Positions 9,433 through 18,284 of a DNA stretch of 64,000 bases are shown piece after piece. Positions within the stretch are counted from its first letter, which is position 1; the number at the start of each line of letters is the position of its first letter. A program made the position numbers and the translations under genes. The notes under the pieces are model-generated. The model saw only the letters and a program-made list of their open reading frames with translations. It was not told the DNA's origin and did no database searches. The stretch comes from MGBC163016 sp964518575 (lineage in GTDB: Bacteria; Actinomycetota; Coriobacteriia; Coriobacteriales; Eggerthellaceae), in NCBI GenBank assembly GCA_964518575.1, contig CAZFGW010000008.1:1-64000 (forward strand), in the 5' to 3' direction.

Positions 9433-11374
9433 CGTTCTCACGCTCTTCAAGACCGACCTGCGGCATCTTTTCTGCAATGTGGTGAGCTGCATCATTACGA
9501 TCGGGCTCATTGTCATTCCCTCGATATTCGCGTGGTACAACATCATTGCGTGCTGGGACGTTTTCAACAACACTGGCAATGTCAAAGTTGCGGTGGCGAA
9601 CGACGATGAGGGATACAAGAGCGATCTTTTGCCGCTGCGCGTCAACATCGGGGATATGGTCGTGTCGGCGTTGCGTGCCAACGACCAGATCGGGTGGACG
9701 ATCACGAGCGCCGAGGATGCGATCGATGGGGCTGCGAGCGGAAAGTATTACGCCGCAGTGGTCATTCCGCAAACATTCAGTCGGGACATGCTGCGGTTCT
9801 ACTCTGACGATGCGGAGCACGCGCAGATCACGTATTACTCGAATGAGAAGAAGAACGCCATTTCGCCGAAGATCACGGCGACGGGCGCTGATACCGTTTC
9901 GAACGAGGTCAACACTGTTTTCGCGCAAACACTCTACGAAGTGATGCTCTCCGTTGCCGACGCGCTCTCAAACTATGCCGACGAGAATGGTCTGGATGAG
10001 CGGATTGCTGCTTTGGCGGGGCACATCAGCGCGATGGCGGACGATATGGAGCGCGTGCAGGGGGTTGTTACCTTGCATGTGGAGGCTCTGCGCAGCTCGC
10101 AGACGCTTCTCACCGACGGGCTTGCGCTTCTCGCATCGGCTGAGGATGCGTTGCAAGAAATGTCGCACCAGGTTGCATCGGCGCGTGACCAACTCGGAGA
10201 TGTATCGGCTTCGATCGGGGACGCGGAACAGAAGTTGAGCTCGGCGCTCGATGGCGCTTTGGCAAGCTTCGACGAACTCGAGCAGTTGTTGGAAAGCCCC
10301 GAGCTTTCTGCGCTGATTTCGCCCGAGGATCGCGAGCGCCTTTTGCGCATGATTGCCGATGCCAAGGAGTCGATGAACAAGGTCAAGGATGACTTTGAAA
10401 CAACGCTGAAGCCGGGACTTGATCAGTTGGCGGCAGACATCACGGATCTCGGGACGGAAGTAACGGCGGCACTGGAGGCGTGCGCCCGTGCGGGGGAGAA
10501 GGCGTCGGGTTTTGCGGGATCTGCAAGCGGCATTCTTGCGAGCGCGATCGCTGATGTCGAAGGCGCCTCTGCGGCACTTGGCGATTCTTCGGCAAAGCTC
10601 AAGGAGCTGTCATCAAGCATTACTGAGGCACTGGCGGCAGGAAACGATGAAGCGCTGAAGCAGATTCTCGGATCAGATGCGAAGACGCTCTCGAGTGCGC
10701 TTGCTGCCCCCGTTGCGATCGAGCGCGTTGCTGTCTTTCCGTCATCGAACTTCGGATCGGCGATGGCGCCGTTCTACACGATCCTCGCCGTGTTCATCGG
10801 GTCATTGTTGATGCTCGTTGTCATCAAGCCAAAAGTGTCCAACAAGGACCAGGAGCTTTTGGATGATCCGAAGCCACGGCAGATGTTCTTCGGAAGATTC
10901 TGCTGCATGGCTGCTCTCTCGCTTGCGCAAACAACGCTCATGGGACTGGGGAACATCTTCTTCTTGGGTGTGCAGGCGGTGCATCCGCTCCTCTTGATGG
11001 CGTGCCTTTGGATTGCTGGCATCGTGTTCACCTTCATCATCTACGTGCTTGTGTTGTCCTTCGCGAATTTGGGTAAAGCGCTTGCCGTCTGCCTTTTGAT
11101 CATGCAGGTGACGGGGTGTGGAGGCTCGTATCCGCTTCAAATCCTGCCCGCGTTCGTGCAGTGGGTAAGCCCGCTTCTACCGGCGACGCATGCTGTGAAC
11201 GCGCTGCGTGCAGCGATGTTTGGGATGTACCAAGGCGATTTCTGGATACAGATCGGGTATCTGCTCGTATTCCTGATTCCTGCCGCGCTCGTAGGGTTGG
11301 CGTTTCGCAAGCCCTTCGAGAAATTTATGAAGTGGTACATTCGGAAGGTGGAGTCGACGAAGATCATTAATTAG
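9425..11374 (+). CDS. YhgE/Pip family membrane protein, second copy
   Basis: 649 residues from ATG 9425, chosen because it begins MHNVLTLFKTDLRHLF, matching the start of the preceding paralogue; the open frame upstream lies inside the other gene. The layout is the same: N-terminal helix, SIFAWYNIIACWDVFNNTGN, VAVANDDEGYKSD, a long coiled helical stalk (about 195-435), then six membrane helices of ABC-2 type. It ends cleanly after the last helix without the extra segments of its neighbour. The pair may act as a heteromer, which is an inference from overlap and paralogy. Confidence 0.85.
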   Translation: MHNVLTLFKTDLRHLFCNVVSCIITIGLIVIPSIFAWYNIIACWDVFNNTGNVKVAVANDDEGYKSDLLPLRVNIGDMVVSALRANDQIGWTITSAEDAIDGAASGKYYAAVVIPQTFSRDMLRFYSDDAEHAQITYYSNEKKNAISPKITATGADTVSNEVNTVFAQTLYEVMLSVADALSNYADENGLDERIAALAGHISAMADDMERVQGVVTLHVEALRSSQTLLTDGLALLASAEDALQEMSHQVASARDQLGDVSASIGDAEQKLSSALDGALASFDELEQLLESPELSALISPEDRERLLRMIADAKESMNKVKDDFETTLKPGLDQLAADITDLGTEVTAALEACARAGEKASGFAGSASGILASAIADVEGASAALGDSSAKLKELSSSITEALAAGNDEALKQILGSDAKTLSSALAAPVAIERVAVFPSSNFGSAMAPFYTILAVFIGSLLMLVVIKPKVSNKDQELLDDPKPRQMFFGRFCCMAALSLAQTTLMGLGNIFFLGVQAVHPLLLMACLWIAGIVFTFIIYVLVLSFANLGKALAVCLLIMQVTGCGGSYPLQILPAFVQWVSPLLPATHAVNALRAAMFGMYQGDFWIQIGYLLVFLIPAALVGLAFRKPFEKFMKWYIRKVESTKIIN

Positions 11375-11391
11375 GGGTGCCGGTTTTAGGC

Positions 11392-11436
11392 TGCACTTCG
11401 CAAGGATGCGCTTCACAAGGGTGCACTTCGCCAAAA
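11392..11436 (+). repeat. Three tandem 15-bp repeats
   Basis: Three imperfect units follow the pattern TGCaCTTCgCAAGGa at 11392, 11407 and 11422. They end 8 bases before the -35 box of the rplJ promoter. Function unknown. Confidence 0.7.
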
Positions 11437-11443
11437 CCCTTCC

Positions 11444-11471
11444 TTGACATGCGGGGATATACCGCTAAACT
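11444..11471 (+). promoter_or_regulatory. Promoter of the rplJ-rplL operon
   Basis: Consensus -35 TTGACA at 11444-11449, a 16-base spacer and -10 TAAACT at 11466-11471. Transcription would start near 11478 and include the L10 leader. Confidence 0.75.
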
Positions 11472-11477
11472 ATAAAG

Positions 11478-11628
11478 GCTGCTTGAAAGAGCAGTGTAAT
11501 GAAAGAGAGTTCTGCTGCTTAAGACAGCTGGTACCGAAAGGTTTAATCGCGCAAGCGGCCCGCCGAGGTGGTCATAAGGCATGAGATATGTCGACCCCTG
11601 TTGTCGTGCGGCACAGGGGTCGTTTTTT
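11478..11628 (+). promoter_or_regulatory. Ribosomal protein L10 leader
   Basis: The transcript upstream of rplJ contains the conserved L10-leader landmarks AAGACAGCTGGTACCGAAAG (11521-11540), GTTTAATCGC and CCGAGGTGGT. It ends in a strong terminator hairpin 58 bases before the L10 start. In this family L10 with L7/L12 binds its own leader and favours the terminator when free protein is in excess. The kink-turn and alternative antiterminator were not folded here. Confidence 0.85.
11592..11628 (+). terminator. Attenuator terminator of the L10 leader
   Basis: CGACCCCTGT (11592-11601) pairs perfectly with ACAGGGGTCG (11613-11622) and is followed by six T residues. It precedes rather than follows the genes, as expected of a regulated attenuator. 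Confidence 0.85.
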
Positions 11629-11685
11629 ATGCGATACCTGCACAAGCTTTGGCAGAACGTGAACTGTTGAAGGAGGTGAAACGTT

Positions 11686-12207
11686 ATGCCGAATGCTCAG
11701 AATCAAGAGATGTTAGCGAACATCAAAAGCGACATCGAGGGATCTTCCGCAATGTGGATCGTCGATTATCGCGGATTGACGGTGAAGCAGATTCAGGAGC
11801 TGCGCCGTACCATCCGTGAGACGAACTCGCAGATGGTGGTTTACAAGAACACCATCATGCATCTGGCTCTCGATCAGCTGGAGCTGCCAACTCTTGATGA
11901 TCTGCTTGCAGGTCCCAGCGCCTTTGTCTTCTCTGGCGAGGACGTCGCCGCATCTGCGAAAGCACTCAAGGAGTTCGCCAAGGACAATGAGAGTCTGGTG
12001 ATCAAGGGCGGTTTGATGGACGGAGCTGCTTACTCAGCAGCCGAAGTCGAAGCCATCGCTTCGCTCCCCTCACGCGATCAGCTCATCGCACAGATCGCAG
12101 GCGCTATCTCCGGTGTTGCGCGTGGTCTTGCAACTGCCATCAATGGCGTACCCCGTGGTCTGGCTCAGGTCACAAAAGCAGTCGCCGATCAAAAAGAGGC
12201 TGCATAA
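11686..12207 (+). CDS. rplJ: Large subunit ribosomal protein L10
   Basis: 173 residues. L10 forms the base of the ribosomal stalk, binding 23S rRNA and L7/L12 dimers. Typical L10 sequence is visible: WIVDYRGLTVKQIQELRRTI, VYKNTIMHLAL and the Gly-rich LPSRDQLIAQIAGAISGVAR. The C-terminal helix binds L7/L12. An ideal AAGGAGGTG lies 8 bases before the ATG. It is controlled by the leader just upstream and followed by rplL. Confidence 0.97.
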   Translation: MPNAQNQEMLANIKSDIEGSSAMWIVDYRGLTVKQIQELRRTIRETNSQMVVYKNTIMHLALDQLELPTLDDLLAGPSAFVFSGEDVAASAKALKEFAKDNESLVIKGGLMDGAAYSAAEVEAIASLPSRDQLIAQIAGAISGVARGLATAINGVPRGLAQVTKAVADQKEAA

Positions 12208-12287
12208 GAAAACGATGTGCAGCGTGAGATTCGCTGCGAACGAAAAAGCTTTGGCTGCATGAGCAGTCATATAGAAAGGAAATGAAC

Positions 12288-12677
12288 ATGGCTCTTACAA
12301 ATGACGAGATCATTGAAGCTCTAAAGGAAATGCCCCTTCTTCAGGCATCTGAGTTGGTTAGCGCAATCGAGGAGACCTTCGGCGTGAGCGCTGCTGCTCC
12401 TGTTGCTGTTGCTGCTGTTGGTGGCGCTGCTGGTGCTGCTGATGGCGCTGGCGATGCTGCTGGCAAGACCGACTTCGACGTTATCCTCGAGGGCTTCGGT
12501 GACAACAAGATTGCTGTCATCAAGGTTGTCCGCGAGATCACCGGTCTTGGTCTTAAAGAGGCCAAGGAGGCTGTTGAGGGTGCACCGACCCCCGTTGCTG
12601 AGGGCGTGAACCAGGAGAAGGCCGACGAGATCAAGGCAAAGCTCGAAGAGGCAGGCGCTGCTGTTACCCTCAAGTAA
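12288..12677 (+). CDS. rplL: Large subunit ribosomal protein L7/L12
   Basis: The mobile stalk protein that recruits translational GTPases. N-terminal dimerisation helices, an Ala/Gly-rich hinge (about 36-60) and the C-terminal domain with VIKVVREITGLGLKEAKEAV are all present. ATG 12288 (129 residues) is preferred to ATG 12282 because AAAGGA (12275-12280) is then 7 bases away instead of 1. A terminator follows. Confidence 0.97.
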   Translation: MALTNDEIIEALKEMPLLQASELVSAIEETFGVSAAAPVAVAAVGGAAGAADGAGDAAGKTDFDVILEGFGDNKIAVIKVVREITGLGLKEAKEAVEGAPTPVAEGVNQEKADEIKAKLEEAGAAVTLK

Positions 12678-12709
12678 CTGCTCACTGTTCCAACAGCATA
12701 GGTCTGATG

Positions 12710-12739
12710 AAGAACCCGCATTCGTGCGGGTTCTTTTTT
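12710..12739 (+). terminator. Rho-independent terminator of rplJ-rplL
   Basis: A 10-bp stem AGAACCCGCA/TGCGGGTTCT with a TTCG tetraloop (12711-12734) followed by a T run. Confidence 0.92.
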
Positions 12740-12902
12740 GTGGCGAACCGGGGGAAGTGGGGAGGGACAGAGCGGGAATGGGATGCTTTTGGTGATGGCG
12801 AGGTATCGCGCTCATTGTTCAGCGGCGCGCAATGCTGCGATAATGGGAGCAGATGAGGCGGCATATCGGTGCGGATGCGCCGTTGCAGGTAAAGGGAAGT
12901 GC

Positions 12903-13625
12903 ATGACAGAATCATTCTCACGTTTGAAGCGAATCATCGGCGATGAGGGCATCGCGAAACTTGCCGCATCGCGGGTTGCGGTCATCGGGCTTGGCGGTGT
13001 GGGCGCTTCCTGCGCCGAGGCGCTCACGCGTGGTGGCGTTGGGCAGTTTTTGTTCGTCGACAAAGATATTGTGGAGCCGAGTAATATCAATCGTCAGGCT
13101 ATCGCGTTTGTGAGCACGGTCGGACAAAGGAAGGTCGACGTCATGGCGAACATGGCGCGCGATATCAATCCTGAGGTTCGGGTTGAGACGCTGTTCGATC
13201 TGCTGCTCGCGGAGAATATCGAAGAGTTGCTGGGACACTTCGAAACGCCCGATTATCTTGTTGATGCGGTAGATACCTTGACGGCGAAGATCGCTCTTGC
13301 ACGGTATGCGCAGACCCATAACATCTCCTTCATCTCATCAATGGGGATGGCGAATCGTACCGACCCCACGAAGCTTGCGTTTTCACCGTTGGATCGGACA
13401 GAAGGGTGTCCCTTCTGTCGGGAGATGCGCAAGATCGCGCGCGATCGGGACGTTGAGAGTTTCGAGGTGTTGTATTCGACGGAGAAGCCCCTGAAAGTCG
13501 TTCCCGATGAGGGGGCAAGTCGGCGGGAGAAAACCGAGCTCGGGACGTTTTCATATATGCCGCCGATTGCGGGGCAGATGATCGCCGGGTTCGTCATACA
13601 GAAATTGTTGGCGCGAGAAGCATGA
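12903..13625 (+). CDS. tcdA: tRNA threonylcarbamoyladenosine dehydratase (TcdA/CsdL, ThiF-like)
   Basis: Cyclises t6A37 of ANN-decoding tRNAs to ct6A, using ATP. 240 residues. The E1-like nucleotide fold shows GLGGVGASCAEALTRGG at 29-45, then FVDKDIVEPSNINRQ (acidic residue and Arg contacting ATP), the catalytic-region DAVDTLTAK, and the C-terminal SYMPPIAGQMIAGFVIQKL typical of the family. ATG 12903 is chosen for its upstream AAAGGGAAG; the open frame extends further upstream without a better site. It stands alone between two terminators. Confidence 0.88.
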   Translation: MTESFSRLKRIIGDEGIAKLAASRVAVIGLGGVGASCAEALTRGGVGQFLFVDKDIVEPSNINRQAIAFVSTVGQRKVDVMANMARDINPEVRVETLFDLLLAENIEELLGHFETPDYLVDAVDTLTAKIALARYAQTHNISFISSMGMANRTDPTKLAFSPLDRTEGCPFCREMRKIARDRDVESFEVLYSTEKPLKVVPDEGASRREKTELGTFSYMPPIAGQMIAGFVIQKLLAREA

Positions 13626-13650
13626 CGCACTGTACAACCAGAAACAACGA

Positions 13651-13692
13651 TTGGGTATAGATGTTGGGGCGAGATTCATCTCGCCCGCCTGC
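13651..13692 (-). repeat. Dispersed palindromic repeat, copy 3
   Basis: TTGGGTATAGATGTTGGGGC leads into the core at 13667-13687 ending in ATTCATCTCGCCCGC. Orientation as in copy 2. Confidence 0.85.
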
Positions 13693-13770
13693 GACAACCG
13701 GGACAAAGATGCGGCAGGCATCCCCGCTCTAACAACGATGATCCCCCTTAACACATTGCACAGAACAATG

Positions 13771-13810
13771 AAAAGCACGCACCTTGAATTCTCAAAGCGC
13801 GTGCTTTTAT
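13771..13810. terminator. Bidirectional terminator between convergent genes
   Basis: AAAAGCACGC (13771-13780) pairs with GCGTGCTTTT (13799-13808). A and T runs on both sides can serve tcdA on the plus strand and the gene ending at 13867 on the minus strand. Confidence 0.75.
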
Positions 13811-13866
13811 GCATCACAAACGCAGGCGGGAGAGCTGGTTACTCAACCCCCGCTCAGACCTGTTTC

Positions 13867-15078
13867 TCAGTACCGATAGATCGCAGCGATTCCCTTCTTG
13901 GTGGGCATCTTCAGTGCGGGAAGCACGATCACTTTCGCATCTTGCGCGATTGCCGCATCGGCGAATGCGTTCGCAAGATCGGGCGCTGCCGGGTCGAGGG
14001 CGTCGTCATCAACGGGCGCAGTGCCGGTAAGAGTAACCTTACCGGTTTGTGCATCGAATGTGCCAGGGAATCCCTTGCCCTCTTCCAGAAGCAGGAACGC
14101 AACCTTACGCTCAACAAGCGCTAGTCCGATCTGATCGATATCATCAGTAGCGTTTCCCTTAGCGGCATGATAGCTATACTGCTCGATGAGCTCATCGATG
14201 CCCTTCGCCCGCTGCGCTTCGATCAGCGCGACCGCTTCATCGCGTAGCTCGGTGCCGGATAGTGTGCGCGGATCCTTCTTGATGCCCTCGGGAAGCAGAT
14301 CGAATGTGCAGATCTGGCGGAACGCATGATCATGCTCAGGTGCCGTTACCAGAATGACAGGCGCGTCGTCATCGCGGACGAGCTTATCATTCATTGCTTT
14401 ATTGACATAGCGGAAGAACTTCTCCGCCTCTTCCTGCGTAACTTCCTTGCGGGATTTGTGGTCATGATAGGGCGACTCATGATCCTCAAGGCTGTAGTAA
14501 TCGAGTGCGGTCGTTTCGCCATCGAATTCAGGGAAGGTTTCTGCAAAGTAATCCTTGACATCGTTAGGCAGCGGCTCGTAGTGTACACCATTGTAGGTGC
14601 CGTTCAGCAGAGCGAAGAAATCGGTGTTGAGCAACAGGAGCTTGTAGGTCATGTCGTACTGCGCGTTGCGAAGTAGCGGCTTGATGTAGTATGCATCGCT
14701 GACCACGACGGTGCTGCGCGGCGCAAAGCTCAGGTTGAATACGTACACGTCATCTTTGTTGATAAGGAATCCGAGCCCAGCACTTGCATCCAGCCAAAGC
14801 GGCAGATCCTCATGCGTGATCAGATAGTCGAGCTTTTCCACATACGGCTTGATGACCTCGGCATCGTATCCCTCTTGCAGACGGCGCTCAGCTTCTCGCG
14901 CCAGATCCTTGAGCTCGATCCGATCCCATTCGTCACGCCGATCTTCCCGCTCAGTGCGATGGATAGGGATGTAAATCGAAATGACCGGGGCGGTTGTGGG
15001 GGCAACGAAATCCTTCGGATCAAACGTTCCCATAACATGGATATTCTCATCAAGTTCGTGAATCGCGTTCTTTCTCAT
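13867..15078 (-). CDS. Bacterial archaeo-eukaryotic release factor-like (baeRF) protein
   Basis: 403 residues. The N-terminal alpha/beta part (PVISIYIPIHRTERE, a helical stretch, then SAGLGFLINKDDVYVFNLSF) and the end VIVLPALKMPTKKGIAAIYR match the general pattern of baeRF proteins, bacterial relatives of eRF1/Pelota domains inferred to act on stalled ribosomes. No GGQ motif is visible. ATG 15078 is supported by AGGAGG 8 bases upstream; the frame runs 20 codons further without a better site. It is monocistronic, convergent with tcdA. The family call rests on remembered pattern and the role is inference. Confidence 0.6.
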   Translation of the reverse strand: MRKNAIHELDENIHVMGTFDPKDFVAPTTAPVISIYIPIHRTEREDRRDEWDRIELKDLAREAERRLQEGYDAEVIKPYVEKLDYLITHEDLPLWLDASAGLGFLINKDDVYVFNLSFAPRSTVVVSDAYYIKPLLRNAQYDMTYKLLLLNTDFFALLNGTYNGVHYEPLPNDVKDYFAETFPEFDGETTALDYYSLEDHESPYHDHKSRKEVTQEEAEKFFRYVNKAMNDKLVRDDDAPVILVTAPEHDHAFRQICTFDLLPEGIKKDPRTLSGTELRDEAVALIEAQRAKGIDELIEQYSYHAAKGNATDDIDQIGLALVERKVAFLLLEEGKGFPGTFDAQTGKVTLTGTAPVDDDALDPAAPDLANAFADAAIAQDAKVIVLPALKMPTKKGIAAIYRY

Positions 15079-15193
15079 AATGCGAGCCTCCTTAGTGTTG
15101 ACGATCATGCGTGGCTGCACGATCGGGTGCTGCGTCATGAGAAGAGCATACCGCCGAGTGTTTGTATGCGCTGTTCGCGCACGGAGATGTTGC

Positions 15194-17152
15194 CTAAAGG
15201 TTTCGGATTTGCATTGCTCTTATTGCATTGAGGATGGCGATGATAGCAACGCCGACGTCGGCGAAGACCGCAAGCCACATGTTCGCAATGCCGAGCGCCG
15301 CCAAAATCAGAACGGCGAACTTCACGCCGAGGGCAAAGACGATGTTTTGCCACACGATCCCCATGGTCTTGCGTGCGATCTTGATTGCCTTGGCGATCTG
15401 TGTGGGTTTGTCGTCCATGAGCACGATGTCGGCGGCTTCGATAGCAGCATCCGACCCCATCGCCCCCATGGCGATTCCCACATCCGCGCGCGTGAGCACC
15501 GGGGCGTCGTTGATGCCGTCGCCGACAAACGCGACCTTGTGGTTCTTGTCCGTGTCAGAGTCATCGCCGCTTCGCTTCGCCATGATCTTCTCAAGGATGT
15601 TCACCTTATCTTGGGGAAGGAGTTCGGCGAAGTACGCATCAAGCCCCAGTTGTTTTGCCACCACCTGCGCGACCGTTTCTGTGTCACCGGTGAGCATGAT
15701 GGCTTGTTCGACCCCTTCGCCATGAAGATCGGTGATCGCCTGTGCGGAGTCGGCTTTGATGGTGTCGCCGATGACGAGCGTACCGAGGTACTTGCCGTCA
15801 TGCGCAACGTGGACCTGCGTGCCCACGAAGTCCGCCTCTTCATAGGCGATGTTGTGAAGGTACATGAGTTTGTCGTTGCCAGCGAGCGTCGTTTTGCCGT
15901 CGACTTCCGTGATCGTGCCAAAGCCGCCCTTCTCTTCGTTACAGCCGATGCGATCAAGGTCGATCACGTGGGAGGTGGTGCGCTTGAATGCGTTTTGGAT
16001 GGACTGCGCGATGGGATGCCCCGAATAGACTTCGGCGTAGGCAGCATATTCGAGCAACTCGTCAGGCGTGATGCCCGATGCGGGATGGATTTCTGTGACT
16101 TCGAATGTGCCTGAGGTCAGCGTGCCTGTCTTGTCGAACACGACCGTATCGACCTTCGAGAGCATTTCGAGGTAGTTTGAACCCTTGATCAGGATGCCCG
16201 CTTTCGACGCGCCGCCGATTCCACCGAAGAACGAGAGCGGGACGGAGATCACGAGCGCGCAGGGGCACGATACGACAAGGAAGGTGAGCCCGCGCAAGAT
16301 CCAGTCAGCCCATACGTCAGCACCTGTTGTCATGCCGATAGCAAGCGGCGGAATGATGCCGATGAGCGCCGCAAGTGCAACGACGATGGGTGTGTAATAC
16401 CGCGCGAAACGCGTGATGAAGTTCTCGGTTTTCGCCTTCTTCTCCGCGGCGGTCTCCACGAGTTCGAGAATGCGGCTGACCGTTGAGTTCTCGTAGAGCT
16501 TCTCCACGGTTACAGTCAACGTTGCGGATAGGTTCACGCAGCCGGAGATGACTTCGTCGCCTGTTTGCGCGGTGCGCGGAACCGATTCGCCCGTGAGCGC
16601 GGAGGTGTCGATTTGGGAAGTTCCCTCAAGGATGGTGCCATCGAGCGGGATGCGCTCGCCCGGTTTTACGACGATCGTGTCGCCGATGGACACCTCGTAG
16701 GGGTCAACTTGAATGAGTTCGCCATCGGTAACAACCGTTGCGAATTCGGGGGCGATGTCCATCATGTCCGAGATGGATTTGCGCGATTTGCCGACGGCAT
16801 AGCTTTGGAAGAGCTCTCCGACCTGGTAGAAGAGCATGACGGCAGCGCCTTCTGCCATATGCGGTTCGGAATCGGGGAAGAAAACGAGAGCGAAAGCGCC
16901 GATGGTGGCAACCGACATCAGGAAGTTTTCGTCGAGCCCGTGACCGTGCGCGACGTTGCGCGCCGCCTTCGCGAGGACATCGTATCCCGCGATGAGGAAG
17001 GGGATGAGGAAGAGGATGAACTCGGCGTAAAGCGCGCCGGTCTCGCCAAACCATGCGTCAAGCAGCCCGGTCAGTTCAGCGGCGTAGATGATGGCGAAAA
17101 GGACGAGGGCGCAGATGATGCGATTGCGCCATTTGATCTGTTTCGGTGACAT
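15194..17152 (-). CDS. Heavy-metal P1B-type ATPase (zinc/cadmium/lead exporter)
   Basis: 652 residues. It pumps divalent soft metals out of the cytoplasm using ATP. Landmarks are the A-domain TGES (ALTGESVP), the membrane metal site CPC (C296-P-C298 in SCPCALVIS), phosphorylation site D340 in DKTGTLT, the P1B-specific HP (YSGHPIAQS), and GDGINDAPV in the hinge. There are about eight membrane helices. It has no N-terminal metal-binding domain of its own; a separate HMA protein is encoded just upstream. ATG 17152 follows GAGGAAG. Zinc/cadmium selectivity is inferred from CPC plus the SmtB-type regulator; copper is less likely. Confidence 0.9.
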   Translation of the reverse strand: MSPKQIKWRNRIICALVLFAIIYAAELTGLLDAWFGETGALYAEFILFLIPFLIAGYDVLAKAARNVAHGHGLDENFLMSVATIGAFALVFFPDSEPHMAEGAAVMLFYQVGELFQSYAVGKSRKSISDMMDIAPEFATVVTDGELIQVDPYEVSIGDTIVVKPGERIPLDGTILEGTSQIDTSALTGESVPRTAQTGDEVISGCVNLSATLTVTVEKLYENSTVSRILELVETAAEKKAKTENFITRFARYYTPIVVALAALIGIIPPLAIGMTTGADVWADWILRGLTFLVVSCPCALVISVPLSFFGGIGGASKAGILIKGSNYLEMLSKVDTVVFDKTGTLTSGTFEVTEIHPASGITPDELLEYAAYAEVYSGHPIAQSIQNAFKRTTSHVIDLDRIGCNEEKGGFGTITEVDGKTTLAGNDKLMYLHNIAYEEADFVGTQVHVAHDGKYLGTLVIGDTIKADSAQAITDLHGEGVEQAIMLTGDTETVAQVVAKQLGLDAYFAELLPQDKVNILEKIMAKRSGDDSDTDKNHKVAFVGDGINDAPVLTRADVGIAMGAMGSDAAIEAADIVLMDDKPTQIAKAIKIARKTMGIVWQNIVFALGVKFAVLILAALGIANMWLAVFADVGVAIIAILNAIRAMQIRNL

Positions 17153-17175
17153 GGTTCTTCCTCGGGTGTTGGGAG

Positions 17176-17391
17176 CTATCGGACGATCGTGCAATCAGGC
17201 TCGTACTTCGTGCAGATCGACTGCGCCTGATCAAGCAGCGTGTCCATGTTCCCGTCAACGTCCATGATCAGTTTGCTGGTCATGAAGCTGATCGTTGCGT
17301 TATTGACGCCGTCGAGCTGGGCAATTTCGCACTCCATTTTGGAGGCGCAGTTCGCGCAATCGAGGTTTTCGAGTTTGAATGACTTTCTCAT
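17176..17391 (-). CDS. Stand-alone heavy-metal-associated (HMA) domain protein
   Basis: 71 residues, a complete ferredoxin-like HMA domain: FKLENLDCANCASKMECEI carries the CxxC metal-binding pair, followed by VNNATISFMTSKLIMDVDG. It ends 23 bases before the ATPase gene, which lacks this domain, so the usual N-terminal HMA of the pump is supplied in trans. ATG 17391 is preceded by AAAGGA. It is a likely metallochaperone or regulatory domain for the ATPase. Confidence 0.85.
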   Translation of the reverse strand: MRKSFKLENLDCANCASKMECEIAQLDGVNNATISFMTSKLIMDVDGNMDTLLDQAQSICTKYEPDCTIVR

Positions 17392-17498
17392 GATGATCCT
17401 TTCGGTTGGAGGTGTTCTTGTTCGTGCGGATGTGGTCACTTTTGTGGGTGCTTACTGAGTGTGCGTGTGTCCTTGTAGCACTTTCTGGAGGCTGACGA

Positions 17499-17903
17499 TT
17501 ATTCGCAAATATGGGTCAAGCCCTGGGCGAGCATGGTATACACATGGTCGTCAGCCAGCGAGTAGATGACGTTCTTGCCGTCGCGCTGGAACTTGACGAG
17601 ATGTGCCTGTTTGAGAATGCGCAGCTGGTGCGAGACGGCGCTTTGCGTCGCATTGATGGTTGCTGCAATGTCTGCAACGCAGCAGTCTTGGTTCATGAGG
17701 GCGTACAGGATCTTGATACGTGTCGTGTCGGCGAATACCTTGAAGAGGTCGGCGAGGTCGTACAGAAGCTCCTCGTTGGGAAGGTCGTTGAGAATCTCCT
17801 TGGCATGATTCGTCGAGGGCAGGTGGGTGCCCTCTTGTGCAGAAGCGCTCGCAAGCACGCGCTGTGCTTCCGTCAGGACTTCGGTGTCGGTTTCGTGGGT
17901 CAT
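17499..17903 (-). CDS. ArsR/SmtB-family metal-sensing repressor
   Basis: 134 residues with a winged-helix fold (LFKVFADTTRIKILYALM, then NATQSAVSHQLRILKQAHLV as recognition helix). The last helix reads DDHVYTMLAQGLTHICE, which is D-x-H-x10-H-x2-E, the exact alpha-5 zinc-site pattern of SmtB. A CC pair in the ELCVC-like position (QDCCVADI) could add a second thiolate site. Zn(II) or Cd(II) binding would release DNA and derepress the operon repressor - HMA protein - ATPase. An operator-like palindrome lies in its promoter. Confidence 0.88.
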   Translation of the reverse strand: MTHETDTEVLTEAQRVLASASAQEGTHLPSTNHAKEILNDLPNEELLYDLADLFKVFADTTRIKILYALMNQDCCVADIAATINATQSAVSHQLRILKQAHLVKFQRDGKNVIYSLADDHVYTMLAQGLTHICE

Positions 17904-17970
17904 GCTCGCATCTTTTCTCTTCGCTTGCTTGCGTTCTTATGGTGTTGCTCTGATGTATTCATGCATAAAC

Positions 17971-18017
17971 ATGTGAACAATCATTCATAAGTATATGAGT
18001 CGCGTTTGTTTTGTCAA
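17971..18017 (-). promoter_or_regulatory. Promoter with SmtB-like operator
   Basis: On the minus strand: -35 TTGACA (18017-18012), a 16-base spacer and -10 TATACT (17995-17990). Immediately downstream, overlapping the last -10 base, is the imperfect palindrome ATGTGAACAATCATTCATAA (17971-17990, plus strand) with TGAA-N6-TTCA half-sites like CzrA/SmtB operators. A bound repressor would block RNA polymerase. Confidence 0.75.
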
Positions 18018-18284
18018 TACTTTTTGCGTGGACAGATTCGATTGTGCTCAATTTGTAGCGAAGGGAGTGGGAGGGCGAAGGGTCTGCATCGGAGTGAGGT
18101 GAGGTAGCGATGGAGGGGTGGCGAAGGCGGGCAAGACCTCCGAAGTTGGACGGAGGGTGAGGTGCCCGACAGGGGTGAATCATTCCGAAACATCAACTAA
18201 ATGGAAACCATCAGGCGCGGGATCATTGCCTTTGGGGAACATGTGGGGCATGATCGAAGGTGTATCCTGCGGAAAGAGGCATCT

